Source: Euglena gracilis
Lineage: Eukaryota; Euglenida; Euglenophyceae; Euglenales
Direction of reading: 5' to 3'
DNA: 64,000 bases
NCBI GenBank assembly: GCA_039621445.1
Contig: CP154955.1
Location: forward strand, 19,758,691 to 19,822,690
Under the pieces are notes generated by a model. The model saw nothing but the letters and a program-made list of their open reading frames with translations. It was not told the origin of the DNA and did no database searches. A program made the position numbers and the translations under genes. Shown piece by piece: positions 11,901 to 24,400 of the stretch (position 1 is its first letter; each line of letters begins with the position of its first letter).

Positions 11901-14900
11901 AGAAAAAAGTTGCGCGGTCGGCTGCGGTCGGCTGCGGTCAGCTGCGGTCGGCTGCGGTCGGCTGCGGTCGGCACCCCACCTATGACAGTCCTGAAACCCG
12001 CGGTCGGCCACGGTTGGCTGCGGTCGGCTGCGGTCGGCTTCGATCGGCATAGGTGCTTGGGGACCACACCCCCAAAAGGTCAAAACTTTCCTTTTGGCAA
12101 TTTGCATTTTTCTTGCATTTTTGCCAAAAAGTCAAAAAAAAGGCCCAAATGGAGTTTTGGCAGCTTTTGGAGGGCAAACCTTTTCAGCCTGCCGCTTCGT
12201 GCCGGGCCAGAAATTTGGCCAAACCCCGAAGGTGTCCTGGTGGTGGTCGTCATAGGACACAGGGGGTTAAAAAAGATGGAGTTTGCAAGTTTTTTTGCGA
12301 GACGAAACTGAGGGAATCCGCGGTCTGTGGGGGTTGGGTGTGGAGGGGTTGGTCTGTCTGCACACCACTGTCCCACCGATCGGTGGTTGGACGGATGAGT
12401 CCCAAACCAATGGGAAATCGGAATTGGTGGAATCTCTCACGACGCCATGTCAGAGCGGACAGCCAGCTGGGCCAGATGGGGGGGGGGGCAGGGAACCTCG
12501 GTGCCCCGGAACAGGATGTGGAGGTGGCTCTCCCCCGTGGCGTAGTTGTACCGCGGCAGCACCGCCCACTGCATCGTGTTGCTCTGCGCCGCGACCCGAA
12601 CAGTCCCTCCCTCAATTCCCCATAAAGGCTCCCCAAGATTACATGCAAAGAGCCAAGATCAAATGCAAAAGGGTCTCAACACTGGCAAAATTGCAGTAAG
12701 TGCAGGGTGGTACTAATCACACACCAAATTGGCGAGAGAATGATGGAACTTTTGGGGGACAGGAATGATAACTTTATGGGCAACAAGAATGAGACGTGTC
12801 CAACCACACAATTCAAGCAGTTGAAAGACCAATCAAATGCACATCTGTAAATGGATGGCAACGCTAATTTGCTGTCCCCCTCCCCAGGGGGGTCCAGTGG
12901 TTGTACCTACCGAGGACTTCGGCCACCCAGGTAAAATTACAGGGACCCCCCATTTTTTTATGTGGACAGGGTAAAGTTTGGGGTTAATTTCAGGAATAAG
13001 ATTAGGGTTAGGGTTTGTGTTTGGATTCGGAAATATGGTTGGAGTGAAAGGAAATTGAACATTTGGATTATGGCTGATCCCTTTGTAATATTCAGCCTGA
13101 TTTTCGACCCGAATGTGGTAAACTTTTTCCTTAACTCGGTAAACCCTCCCCCCAAATAATACACCCCCGCCAGGGTTCGATATAAGGAGAGGGGGGGGGG
13201 TGGTCCGGACCCCCCCCCTGCGGGCCAGGAGGGGGGGGGAGCGGGGGGGCCACCCCCCCCCCCCACCTAAACAGTGGCGCGGTCAGGGTGACCGATTTTC
13301 GGCCCGGCGAAGCGCCGGACCGAAAAATTTTGACCCCCCAAAACGACCAAAAGTGCCATTTTGGGCACTTTTTGGGCAAAAATTGGCCAAAAAATGCAAA
13401 AAAATTTCGGCGCAAAGCGCCGGAGGAAAAAATTGACCCTTTTTTGGGGGGGGTCCCGGGTACCCCCTGAGGGTCGGTCCGGACCCCCCCCCCTGCGGGC
13501 CAGGAGGGGGGGGGGTGGGGGGGGGACACCCCCCACCTAAACAGTGGCGCGGTCAGGGTGACCGAAAATTTTTGACCCCCCAAAACGACCAAAAGTGCCA
13601 TTTTGGGCACTTTTTGGGCAAAAATTGGCCAAAAATGCAAAAAATTTTCGGCGCGAAGCGCCGGTGGAAAAAATCGACCCTTTTTGGGGGGGGTCCCAGG
13701 TACCCCCCGAGGGTCGGTCCGGACCCCCCTTGCAGGTGGGGGGGGGGGGGGGGCCGGACCCCCCCTGCGGGCCAGGGGGGGGGGGGGGCACCCCCCCCAC
13801 CTAAACCATGTACGCCCTCCTTATATCGAACCCTGACCCCCGCCCTCGGGGTCCGACTTCGGCACCCGAGTTAATCCCCCCCCCCAATCTTGGGCAGATG
13901 ACCTGGATTTTGACCTGAAAATGTAGATAAAAAACACAATCACTGACAACAAATTACAAAAAAATAATGTATTTTTCTGGATCATCTGGCTTCCAAAAAT
14001 GCTAAATTTCATGAAAAAGTACAAAAATGACCCCAAAGGGGGCTTCGGGTGCTATTTTGGGTCCTGCGGGACTTCGAAAAATTTCGAAAATTTTGGGGTG
14101 CTATTGCCCCCCCCCCCCAAATAATACCCCCCTCCGGGGGGGTACCATTAAGGGGGGGTTGCCCTAACCCTATTTGCAGATTTTAACCCCAACAACAACA
14201 ACAACAACAACCCCGAATCCAAAAATTGACGGGGGAAAAAGAAAACCGGGGGGGGGGGAGGGGTGAAATAAAAAAATCGGAGTTGGTGAAAGAAGTGGTA
14301 CCCCACCCAAGGTGAAACTACTGGGACCCCTGATAGACAAGACATTTTATTTAGGAGTCCTCATCAAAGAGGTGAGAAATTTTGGTAGTACAGAGGGAGG
14401 ACGATCATCCGAGGTGGGAGGGCTACACATGGGAACTCCTAAAAACGCAAGATAAAGGCCCCAGTGGACGCACCTGCATGATGGTGTAGAAGTTCTGCGG
14501 GGAAGTGATGTCGATGTGCCGGCAGCCCACGAGGTGGATCTCCGACACCAGCGGCTGGAACACGAGGCCGAACTGCATCTCCAGGAGGGCCCGCAGCGTG
14601 GAGTAGCAGCGGTAGATCCACGTGGCCAGCACGCACTCGCAGCGCCAGTCGTTCAGCTGGTCCTCCGTCGCGTACCGCCGGGACTGCGTACGAGAGGAAA
14701 AGGCATGGCGGGCAGTTGGGGTTGCCCTGTGCCGATTATGGTCAAACTGCGAGGCAAATACATCCCTGCAGCCCCCAAACACTGTGGTCTGCTTTTTTTT
14801 TGGTTCAAGGTAATGGATGGGGCCATCCCCTTCGCCTGATCGTTGTGCGCACGACACAACAGGATTCACCTACCAAATCCCATGCTCCTCTGTCTGTGTC

Positions 14901-15550
14901 CAATGAACATGTTATGTTGGGACAGACTGCATTTTTTGTCACCCGACTATTTGTTGGCAGGAGGTGTGTGCTAGCCCGGCCTCGAAAAAAAAAAGCGCAA
15001 AGATGTGTAAAATGAGAGAAAACCGCAAAAATCACAAAGATGCAAAAAATACTCCCAAAAAAAGCAAGCAAAGCATGGCTCCGGATTCAAAGAAATCATC
15101 TGGAAAAATGCACACTCTCAAAAGAATTCAAAGGATTCAAAAACATTGGGAAAATCACAAAAACGTGCAAAAGATGCAAAAAATTGGAAAATTTTTCAAA
15201 AAAAATGTGCAAAAAAATGCGGTCCGCACCGCCCTTTTGTTGTTGGAGGGATGGGGGCCGACCTGCTCCGTGACAGCAGCGGCGGCGCGCCGCAGCATGT
15301 CCATCGTGCGGGCCCCAAACAGCAGCGACTGTCCAGCGGGCAGCGCGCGGGCCCCCACCACTGATTCGCTCGGCGCCGACTTTTCCTCTTCCCTGGGACC
15401 AGCCCCACCCACCCACTCACCCAGTCGGGGGGGGGGTCACGGCAGGGGTAAGGGAATCTGTGGCCCCCAGTGCCTGCCGCCGGAACTGCTGGAACGCGTC
15501 CGGCCAGCAGCGTGCCGCGGTGTAGGCCACCGCCGAATCCACTCCGGGCC
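5949..15550 (-). CDS. Lipase class 3 family protein (alpha/beta hydrolase)
   Basis: Exons in gene order: 15474-15550 and 15263-15379 (less certain), then 14474-14683, 12497-12583, 10256-10354, 9328-9414, 9072-9179, 8775-8864, 8333-8443, 7656-7754, 6376-6444 and 5949-6119 (stop). Their lengths and phases fit end to end. Family landmarks appear in the right order: HLHILFRGTE (oxyanion-side FRGT), HFTGHSLGGAYATILAW with the nucleophile Ser in GHSLGG, FRLVTFGQPPVA, then RRLDPVPRP with the catalytic Asp, then FSMFGHCGDLVVL with the catalytic His. The expected product hydrolyses acyl esters of glycerolipids. The exon 14474-14683 (ATWIYRCYSTLRALLEMQFG) may contain a hydrophobic segment; I see no clear signal peptide. 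The last exon ends with EFHDHSILMYMDDLANATAG and a basic tail. Most introns are GT-AG; the exon 8333-8443 donor and the exon 9328-9414 donor look GC. The true 5' end is unresolved and could extend into the exons above 16 kb. Confidence 0.75.
6570..6757. repeat. (TATG)n microsatellite
   Basis: About 47 near-perfect copies of a 4-bp unit inside a lipase-gene intron, followed by degenerate GTAT-rich DNA to about 6930. Confidence 0.98.
9415..10255 (-). other. Candidate nonconventional intron in the lipase gene
   Basis: A perfect 8-bp inverted repeat (CCCCGGCC at 10245-10252 and GGCCGGGG at 9420-9427, plus strand) lies three bases inside the 5' junction and five bases before the 3' junction. Removal joins VVNEW to PLRVELLSIKQ in phase 0. 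A GT-AG alternative (donor after GQRM, acceptor before LLSIKQ) is also in frame, so this case is weaker than those in the aminopeptidase gene. Confidence 0.5.
11168..12064. repeat. Foldback-like element with terminal inverted repeats
   Basis: The ends carry the 13-bp inverted repeat CCAAGCACCTATG. Just inside both ends lie arrays of a 10-bp GCGGTCGGCT-type repeat (11203-11282 and 11911-12047), and the interior has a left half rich in CTTTTGGCC and a right half rich in GGCCAAAAG, so the whole can fold on itself. It sits in the lipase intron between exons 12497-12583 and 10256-10354. Confidence 0.6.
13190..13835. repeat. Tandem pair of a dispersed repeat (about 271-bp period)
   Basis: CACCTAAACAGTGGCGCGGT begins at 13264 and again at 13535, each followed by the same TTTTGACCCCCCAAAACGAC and GGCGCGAAGCGCCGG-type hairpins. 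Related single copies occur near 3190-3260 and 42575-42785, the latter with CACCTAAACAGTGGCACGGT. Confidence 0.85.
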
Positions 15551-16289
15551 CTGGGGAGCCGTCGCCGGGTTTCAGGCCTCCATTCCTTCTGGCCAGAGAT
15601 ATGGCAATCCCCAGGGGGGGGGGTGCAACATGGACGCTCGAAAAATGCGACACAAAAACATCAACAAAAAGCGCAAAAAAAAACGCAAAAAAGAACGCAA
15701 AAAAGCAGATTGCATGCAAAATCCCGAGTTGTACTCTTTCTGCTGGGGGGACAAAAGTATTTCAGCTCCGCAAGGCAAATTCTATTTTGCATGAATACAA
15801 TGTGCCAAAAAAGTTTTGAAAAACCCTCGAGTTTTGTGGGCGGGTGCTCAACCGCAAGCCCCAGAGCCTATGTCAGCCCATGGGCTGTGGTGATGGTGTG
15901 TGCACACCAGCATGGCCTTGCCCCACTCAGCAGCACCCCAGCCAGCTTTGCCACAGAGCTTTGGGCAAAAATCAGCCTGGTACGAACGGCCTCCAGTGCA
16001 GCCCGGGGACGATGGGATAGGAGGGGGGAACGTGCCGCGAGGCAGGTCAAGCCGGAGCCCCCTCCGCTGGCTACCGGTTGGCGATGGCACGGCTGCTCTT
16101 TGCCGCCGCTCGCCACAGGACCCCGGGGGACCCAGAGGGACCTCGTGGTCGGTGAGAGGCACCGAGGAGGGGGTGGCCTTTTTTTTATCCCTCTTTCCTG
16201 TCTCACAGCTGGCACTGCCCCATCAAAATGATCCAGTGGTCATTTGGAGGGTGAATGACACCCACGTGCGTGCCTCTGAATGCGGCGGA

Positions 16290-18438
16290 AAGGAAACGAG
16301 ATTGCAACGGCACACCGTTGCAGAACGCAGCTGCGCGAAAAGCAGTAAGAAACGGCTCCTGTTCTGCTTCGGCTTCAAGCGCCTCGTCAGCCACCAGCTC
16401 TGGGTTTACTGGCACCTCCAGACACTCCGCATCCAGCTCCCTGTACCACCTGTGAATGTGCGTGAGTGCAGTTGTGTGTGTGTGTGTGTGTGTGTGTGCA
16501 CGCGTGCATGACATATATGTGTGCATCTGTGCGTGCGCGCAACGCTTGGGCATTTACACATGTGTGCATGTGTGTGTGTGTGTGTGTGCGTGTGCGTGCG
16601 TGCGTGCATGCCTGCGTGCGCGCGGACGTGTGTGTGCCTATGCACACACTATGCAGGTTGGATGCGGCACGGCCTAGATGGGACTACCTTGCTTCCGCCG
16701 CCGACACACCGCTGGGTCGTCATTGGGGTGTAGAGGGGGCTGGCAGGGTCGGCGGGCAAGGGGATGTCGTGGACGTACGGCTGGTAATACGTGTCGTGCA
16801 ACAGGGCGGTCCCGGGGCCCAGGAGGCGCTGCGAGGGACCCACAACTGGAAGGGACAAACGCTGTGGTCCAAGAGCCGTATCTCATCCTTGTGCCCAACA
16901 ACAACTCACTACTGTGTTTGAGAAAAAAACCCCAATTTGTGCGCGAATTAGTGCGCAAATCGGTGCACGAATTGGTGCGCGACTTAGTGCATGAACTTGT
17001 GCGCGAATTGGTGTGCGACTTATTGCGCGAATTAGTGCGCGAATTAGTGCGAATTAGTGCACGAATTAGTGCGCAAGGTGCAGGCCGGCTGCCCCCAAAA
17101 GGTTCCGCCTCCGGCAACCGGTCGGCGGCGGGCCGGCTCCCTCAGCAGCGCCGCCTGGGGGCGAGGATGCGGGCGGCGGGCCCCTCCGCCCCGGCCTCCT
17201 CCAAGGGGCACGGGAGGCCGTCCCGCTGGACCCCCAGGCTGAACTGGACCCAACCCACCCAGGGGGGGGGTTCGGAGTGCCCTGGGCCCCCCCCCCCCCC
17301 CCCCCCCCGCCACGCCGGAACAGCCCGGCCTGGCCGGAACAGCTGCACGAGGCCCAGCAGCCCCGCCAGCCGCGGCTCCACCCGGCTCGCCTCGAACCCC
17401 AGCGCGAACACCGCCGCCGTGGCTGGACCGAGAGGGACGGGGGGGGTAAAGGGGGTAAAGTTAGGGGGGGGGGGGACTGGTGCTTGGTGCTGGCAGGCCG
17501 GTGGCGGAGGGGGGGGGGGGGCAATTCAGGGCTGGCGAACGGTGCAACAGCAAACGGCAAGGGGCCCTCTGCTCTGTGGGGCCCATGGGTTGTGGCCCAT
17601 TGCCGACGTGGCGCTTCTTCTCGTGTGCCAGCTGGAGGCACCCCGGCGACGCGGCACCAGACCGGGGTGTTTGAGTATTTGGGCGGGAAAAGCAGGGCCT
17701 TTTGGGCGGCCCACCCCGGTGCCACTGACCCATCCACACCCCCCAACACACCGGGGTCGTCCCGCGTGTGCTTCCACAGCAGGCTGTAGCACGTGAAGTG
17801 GCCCGTCCAGGCCGCGACCCACTGCAGCCCCGTGAGGGCCACCTCCCGGTCCCCCTGGTCGAGGCGGCGGTCGTTGAAGCGCGCCTGCAGCCGGCCGAGC
17901 AGCGGCACCACCGCCCCGGCGAACCGCTGGCTGTGGGGGTCGAGGCCCCGCGGCGCCGCGGCGGCCGGCCCTGCCGCGGAATCGCAGGTGGCGCGGACTG
18001 TCCGGGCCACGGATGGCGGGCCACCAGCATGTGAGCCGTTTGGGCAAATGGGTCGGCGGCGTTTTTGGACCAACTGTCTAGGAGCCAGCGAGCCAGCCGG
18101 CTGGCTACTACTACGGGGTGGGGGGAAATAGAAAAGACCTTTTCTGGACTTCTGTGGCTTTGGCGGTGGAGTACTTGGGCAGAGTGCATTGTTGGCCATG
18201 TGCAACCCCAAGGGCGTTTCGTAGCAAGCACCCGGATGGGGAGGGGGACCAACCGCCGCACACCTTCGCCCAGCACAGCAGAGGAGCTTCGGGTATGCAT
18301 CGCGAACGCACCAGTGCTGGGGACAGTCCCTGGTACTGAAAAAAAGAAAACACACACAACCACACAACTGCAGCTACAACGCAATGCAACACACCACTAT
18401 GCCAGGAGACATCCAACTCCAAAAAAAAGCCCCCAAAA

Positions 18439-18477
<39 letters not shown>

Positions 18478-21400
18478 TCAGTTGTGAATTCCTAAGGCAG
18501 GGATTTTGAGGGCATGCGGCGTTTCTGTGCAACACAGAATGCCAGGAAAAAGACGTTCGACGATGGGGGGAGCACATGGGGGGCAGGTGCCGGCAAGCAA
18601 AGCACCGGCGCCGGGCGGGGTGGCGGTGCCGCCCAGTGGGGGCGGCGGCGGCGGTGGGGGCAGCGAGGCCGGGCCGGCCGCTGCGGGGCCGGGCGGCGGG
18701 GGCTCGGGGCCGGCCAGGCAGCCCTTCAGCGCCCACAGCAGCTCCTGCACGAGGGCCGCCCGGTACACCGCCGTCAGGTCGCTCTGCGCCGCCCGCAGCC
18801 ACCCAACCCCCCCCCCCTGTGTGCATTGTGGCCTTTTTTTTTTCCTTTTTTGCCCTCTTCTGGCCTGCCAGCCACCCCCCCCCCCCCGGGGCGGCGAGCA
18901 CCCCAAACCCAAGCCCCGACGGGCATCCCTAGCCGCAGGTGGCCAAGGTGCCACCCTCCCCAGAAAATTGGCACTTGGCAGAGCTCAGTGGCACCCACCC
19001 TGCCAGCTTAACCCCCCCACATTTAGGCAACCCGTTGCCCAAATTCGGACCATACACTCAACAGAAAAAAAAATGCCCCGCCTTGTTCAAATAAAGGGAG
19101 GAGGAGGTTTCCGGGGCGAATGCATGCAGCAGCTTAACAACGTCCCAAAAACGATGCAGACCAGTCTCCCTACAATTTAGTACAGTTTGACCAGTCTCCC
19201 GACAATTTGGTGATGATTGTTTGTTTTAGATTTCTTCGGTTTCATATTGTCCTGCATTATCCCTTCTTTTCACCTCAATTTCAGGGGTTGCTTAAATTTG
19301 GATATCGGTCGGTTTGCTTAAATTTGGGGGGGGGGGGTGCGTGGTGGTTTCCAACTGCACTGGTTTCAGCCAACGGGGCAAGGCAGATGGCACAGAGGAG
19401 GGGTGTCCAAGCCTGGATGCCAACTTCCAGGGGGGGGGAGGTAGGTGGGCGCGGGAGATGCCTGGCTCCTGCACATTGTCCCGCCTCCAGGTGCCCACCA
19501 TTAACCCACAATTTTGCGATGATCACAACTAAATTCCCTCGCGGAAGTGATGTCCGGTCGATGCCAATGCACGCTCTCAAATGCACGGTACACGTAGCTG
19601 TGTGAGCTGTGAGGTGAGGTGGGGTGAGGGGCTGGAGGAGAAAAACTCGCTGCGGTCGGCGTTCCGAGGCATGAGGGTGTGTCGTTCCAGGTCGGCCAGG
19701 AAGCGGTGCAGCCACAGGTCTCCTAAAAGCCGGGGGGGGGGGGTGTTGGAGGGGTCCAGCGTTGGATCAAATCTCAAACACACAAACACAGAAACCCCAA
19801 AACAACACATGCACTCAAACCCAGCCGCCCCCAGCCCCGGGAGGCCCCTGGGTGCAGTGCGGGGGAGGTGGACTGGCCCAGCCACTGGACCAGCTCCGCC
19901 AGGCTGGCGCTGCACATGGTGCTGCTCGGTCGGTCAGGGCCCAGCGTGGTCCAGCTGGTCCGAGCGCTGGGGGGGGGGGGGGGGTGGCACTTGACTTGGA
20001 GGGGGACGAGGTTACGGTTTCACACAGACAGGGACACTCACAGAACCTGGACAAAGAAGAGGTCCCAAACCCCCAAAAGAAATCGTTTCAAATTCATTTT
20101 TTGTGCGGTTTTGCGGCGGAAAAAATTGGAAATGCTACACCCCATTCAGGGGGTGTATCCTGTGGCCCGTACACCACATCGACCACGATCGAACCTGCAC
20201 CACTGTTCTACCCCCCCCCCCCCCCCAGCCTCTCAGCTCGTCGTGGACCACCCTGGACGGGGCCCAGCCAGCCGATGACGAAGTTGTTCGCAGGCCCCAG
20301 CCTTCGCTCCAGCTGCGGGGGGAGGGGCCGCTAACTGGACCCCTCCCCGGTCGTATTTGGTGACGGAAGCCAAATTCGTCGCTACGGAAACTTGATTGAA
20401 AATACAATTTGCTTTGAAAAAAATTACGAAACTCTAACAACGTGCATGAGGGGGGGGGACGAGGGAGATTGGCTGCCGGATAGGACTTCATTCATGGGGC
20501 AGAGATATGAAACACAACACCTCCATTTCCGCCTCGTACGACGCGGCCAGCTGGGTCTGCTTGCACCCCTGTTCAGGGGATTTCTTTTGGACTCCCTGGC
20601 TGAAAAAAAGGTAGGGTCTGATCCCGTGTGGAGGGGGGGGGTGGGGAGGGCGTTCAGCTGGCCGCAGAACTGGACCAGGCTGGTTCTCGAAACCAAAATC
20701 TGGCTGGGCTCGTACTTCTCAACTAGAGCTTTGGGGAAAATTTTATGTTCAAAAAACCATGCAAGGCCACCATTGTTGGTGATTTTTGACCACTCACCCC
20801 CCAAAGATAGGTGCTTTCATCGAAAATTTAACGAGGAAAGCTAAATTTTTCGGTTGGACCCAACACTTCTTCCACCAGACCCCGATTGGTGCTGCCATCT
20901 GCTGGCTGGGAAGAAGCACCCCCACGGTGGTTGTGATTCAGAGTTGGCGGCACAGAATCCCCTGCCCCTGCTCCACGTTGTCGCGCTCCACCCACCCCAG
21001 CAGCAGCGGCCGGCACCATATCATTGCTTGAGGCGTGTCCGACCCCCCCCCCCCGGGGTCGGTAAGCAACGGCATGGCTGGTACCCCGCCGGCACAAGGG
21101 CCACCCGCGGCGTGCCCACCGGCGGGCGGCGGCCGAGGCGGAGGTCCAGCGCCGCCACCGCGGGCAGCGCTGGGCTGGTGGAGGTCTCCGAGCCTGCTCC
21201 CCCCCCCCCACCGGGGCAAGGCTGGGGACCCACTGACCGTGTCCCATGGAGGGGGGCAGGGGGACTGGACCCCGGGAAGAAGGGATGGCGTGGGTCTCAT
21301 CCACAGGGTGGGTACTGGTTTGTGTTGGGGATGAAGGGGGTTCTGAACGAATGGATGGCGGCACAGAAAGCAAGCAAACGAACACAATGCACAAACGATG

Positions 21401-24400
21401 AACGAATGAAACAGAGATTGTTGCTCCAAAGTGGCCGGGGGTTCCGACCCGTTTGGTCTCCAAAGCCTGCAAAGCGCTGTGCAGCGTCCCCATCAGAAGG
21501 GCCGCCTCAAACCGTCGGCGCTGCCGGGACGGGGAGGAGGGGTGGCCAGGAAAGGCACCGCGTCACGGTGGAATGGGCAGATATGCCGAGGCACCGGCAG
21601 TGGAAATGCAGAGTTACAAGATAGATCCGGGAAAACGGTGCCGGGGAGAACACGCCGCCCCTAACCCCCAGCACGCCAAAGCCACCGCAGCACGGGGCAG
21701 CCCACCACACCTGGGCCGAGATGGGGCGGGTCACGAGCCGGCCCCGCTGGGCCGCCCCCATGTGGGCGGCCAGGGCCTGCAGCGTGAGGAGCGCGACGCG
21801 GTTGCCGACCACCACCGCCGGGTCGTCCAGCGGGCACCGGGCCACTGCCACCGGCGCGAGGTCGTCCGCCAGCGGCGAGTCGAAGGTGTACTGCCGGGGG
21901 GGGGGGGGGGGGCACCGCATTGGCCATCAATCGGCCACGCAAAATTAGTCCATCGCTCTTCCGGTTTGGCCATAGGCCATTGCATCGTCCGCCTGTCTGC
22001 ATCCAAAAACCCAACAAACAAACAAAAAAATAAACAGAAATAAGAGAAAGAGACAACAAAAATTTGAAAATTTGAAACGATCGCCTGACAACCCTTGAAT
22101 GGGCTCCAGCCAGGGTTTTTTTTTAAGACCGGGGGGAGGGGGGTCCCCCACCCACCCACCCCTGGGGGGGGCCGCCCCCCGGGGACCCACTCAATTTCCC
22201 CTGAAAATGGCTAAAAATTGCGAAAATGCTAAAAATAGCACTTTTTCCAAAAATAACCCACTCCCCCCTGGGGGACCCCCCCCAGGGGGGGGGCTCAGCT
22301 GGGGGCCCACCCTCCCTCCCCCAATTTTCCTGAAAATGGCTTTAAAAATTGCGGAAAATGCTAAAAAAGAGCACCTTTTCCAAAAAATTTCGGGCATTGG
22401 GCCGCCGAAAAATATAACCCCAATTCCCCCCTGGAGGTGGAACCCCCCAGGTGGGGGGGGGCTCAGCTGGGGGACAACCCTCCCTCCCCCCAGGGAGTCC
22501 AAGAATAAAAGAAAAAACCTCTGGCATCCAGCCCAGAAAATGCGGGGAAGAAAAAACTTTAAAAATTGGGCTGGCATGGGAAAACATTTTGGTGGATTTT
22601 CCAGTCCTACCCCTTGAAAGGGTCCCGGCTGGGAACACCGGAGCCGAGCTGGAGGCGAGCTGAGTCGGGGTCAAAATTGAGGGAAAAAAAACAAGCATCA
22701 ACAAATGATGCATTGAATCGATTTGGAGATCCAAATGCGACCACGTTTTTGGGGCTAAAATTGCCACATTTGGAAACTGGTGGAGCAAAAAAGAAAAAGA
22801 AATTCTGCCCAGCTGCACTTTAACTGACTGGACAATTCTGTGTGCATAGGGGGCCTAAGGCTGGAAAAAGGTTGTTGGCAGGCTCCCCCAGACATGGAGG
22901 ACCGCAGCATTCAACATTCAGCAAGAAAGATAATACGCAAACTTGAGCAAAGGTGGCTCACATACAGCAGAAAGCGACAGGGAGACAATGGGAAAGGCCA
23001 CCAAAGTGGAATTCATGCGAAAAAAAGAGACATATTTTTTTCATCCTTCAAGTATTGCAAATGCTATCTGATTAGCTTTTGCTGTGTAAAAACATGTGAC
23101 TGCACGTTGCATCTTTCCCAACAAAAAAAAATTCCCTGGCTTTTCCATGCCTCTTTGCCGGGTATTTTCAACTATTAACATTCCCTTGCGCACTTCGTGC
23201 AACTGCAACTCCAAGACAACACCATTCTGCCATGCCATATTGAGAACCCAGCCGTCATCCCCCAAATCCGACAGGCCGGGGCCATGCCACACCGGGTGCC
23301 CCCGGGGAACACCCGCCCTGTGTACACCGGCGAGCCGTGGAGGGAGAGGAGGGCGAGGGCGGGGCCGGGGTCCTGCGCCACGAGCCGCCACTGGACCCTC
23401 CCTGGCAGGGGGCGGCCCCGAAGCCCAAAGTTGTCCCGTGCGGGGCCCCTCTCCGATTGGCCGCCTCCGGGGTTCGGACCTACTCCTTCTGGAGACAAAC
23501 CCTTCGTTCTTTGATCTGCTCTGTCCTGTGTTGGGCCGCCATCGTTTCCATTCTCAAATGGTTCGCAGGACGCAAGAGGGCGGAAGAGGCGGAGGGGGCG
23601 GGAGATCACTTCCCGGCAACCCGGCGGCTGGAATGCATTCAAACAAAAAAAAACTTAGGAATAAGATTGACGTTCTTCATCACCATATGGGTAGGTGGAC
23701 CGACGATCACTCCTCTTGGGAAACTTTCAGCTGTCATGTCATCCAGAACTGGACCCCGATGCGCTTACGGCAGGTTGGAAACACTGGACCCTGACAATTC
23801 CTGGGGGGGGGTAGCCCAGAAAGGCACCTCCGAGGCGCCCCACCCCCTGGCTTCCTCCCACTCCTCCACGGCCGCGAACTCCGCCACGGTGAGCTGCGTC
23901 ACGCCGGGGCCAAGGAAGCCGCACTCCAGCACCTCCATTAGGGGCAGCCCCCCGGCTCGGCAGGCTGGGAAGGCCCCGGGTGAGGAAGTCCCGGCGGACA
24001 AATCTGCATGACAGCTTTGGGGGCGGGCCGCTGGGACAGCGGCGGGCGGGGACGGTTGGCAGTTCAGGCGGGTTTGCATCGGGCAGTGACCAGGGGACTC
24101 CACACCACAGCAGAGGCGTCCAGCACTGCAAGCCGTTGCCAACTTGGGGGGGGGATGTGGTCGGGGGCCTGGGCCGGACGCGGTCCCCGAACAGCACGCC
24201 GTACAGGTCTGGGCTGAGCAGCGCGGGGCGGTACAGGATGTAGTACGTCCGCCCCGACGTGGGCCGCAGTAGCGGCCGGGCGCACCACACCTCGGGGGCC
24301 GCGTCGGGGCGGAAGGGCCCACTAATGGGGGTTATTCATGGGTGTCGCTCTGGGAGGGGGGCACCCCCCGAGCTGTACCGGTGCACCCCGGGTGTGGCTT

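Noticed and set aside
12990-13030. A telomere or chromosome end
   Set aside because: Only a few TTAGGG-like units, flanked on both sides by ordinary sequence.
17066-18384. Minus-strand ORFs of 307 and 433 codons
   Set aside because: They run through G/C-rich DNA and read exons of the unidentified gene partly out of frame. Splice-phase evidence supports short exons instead.
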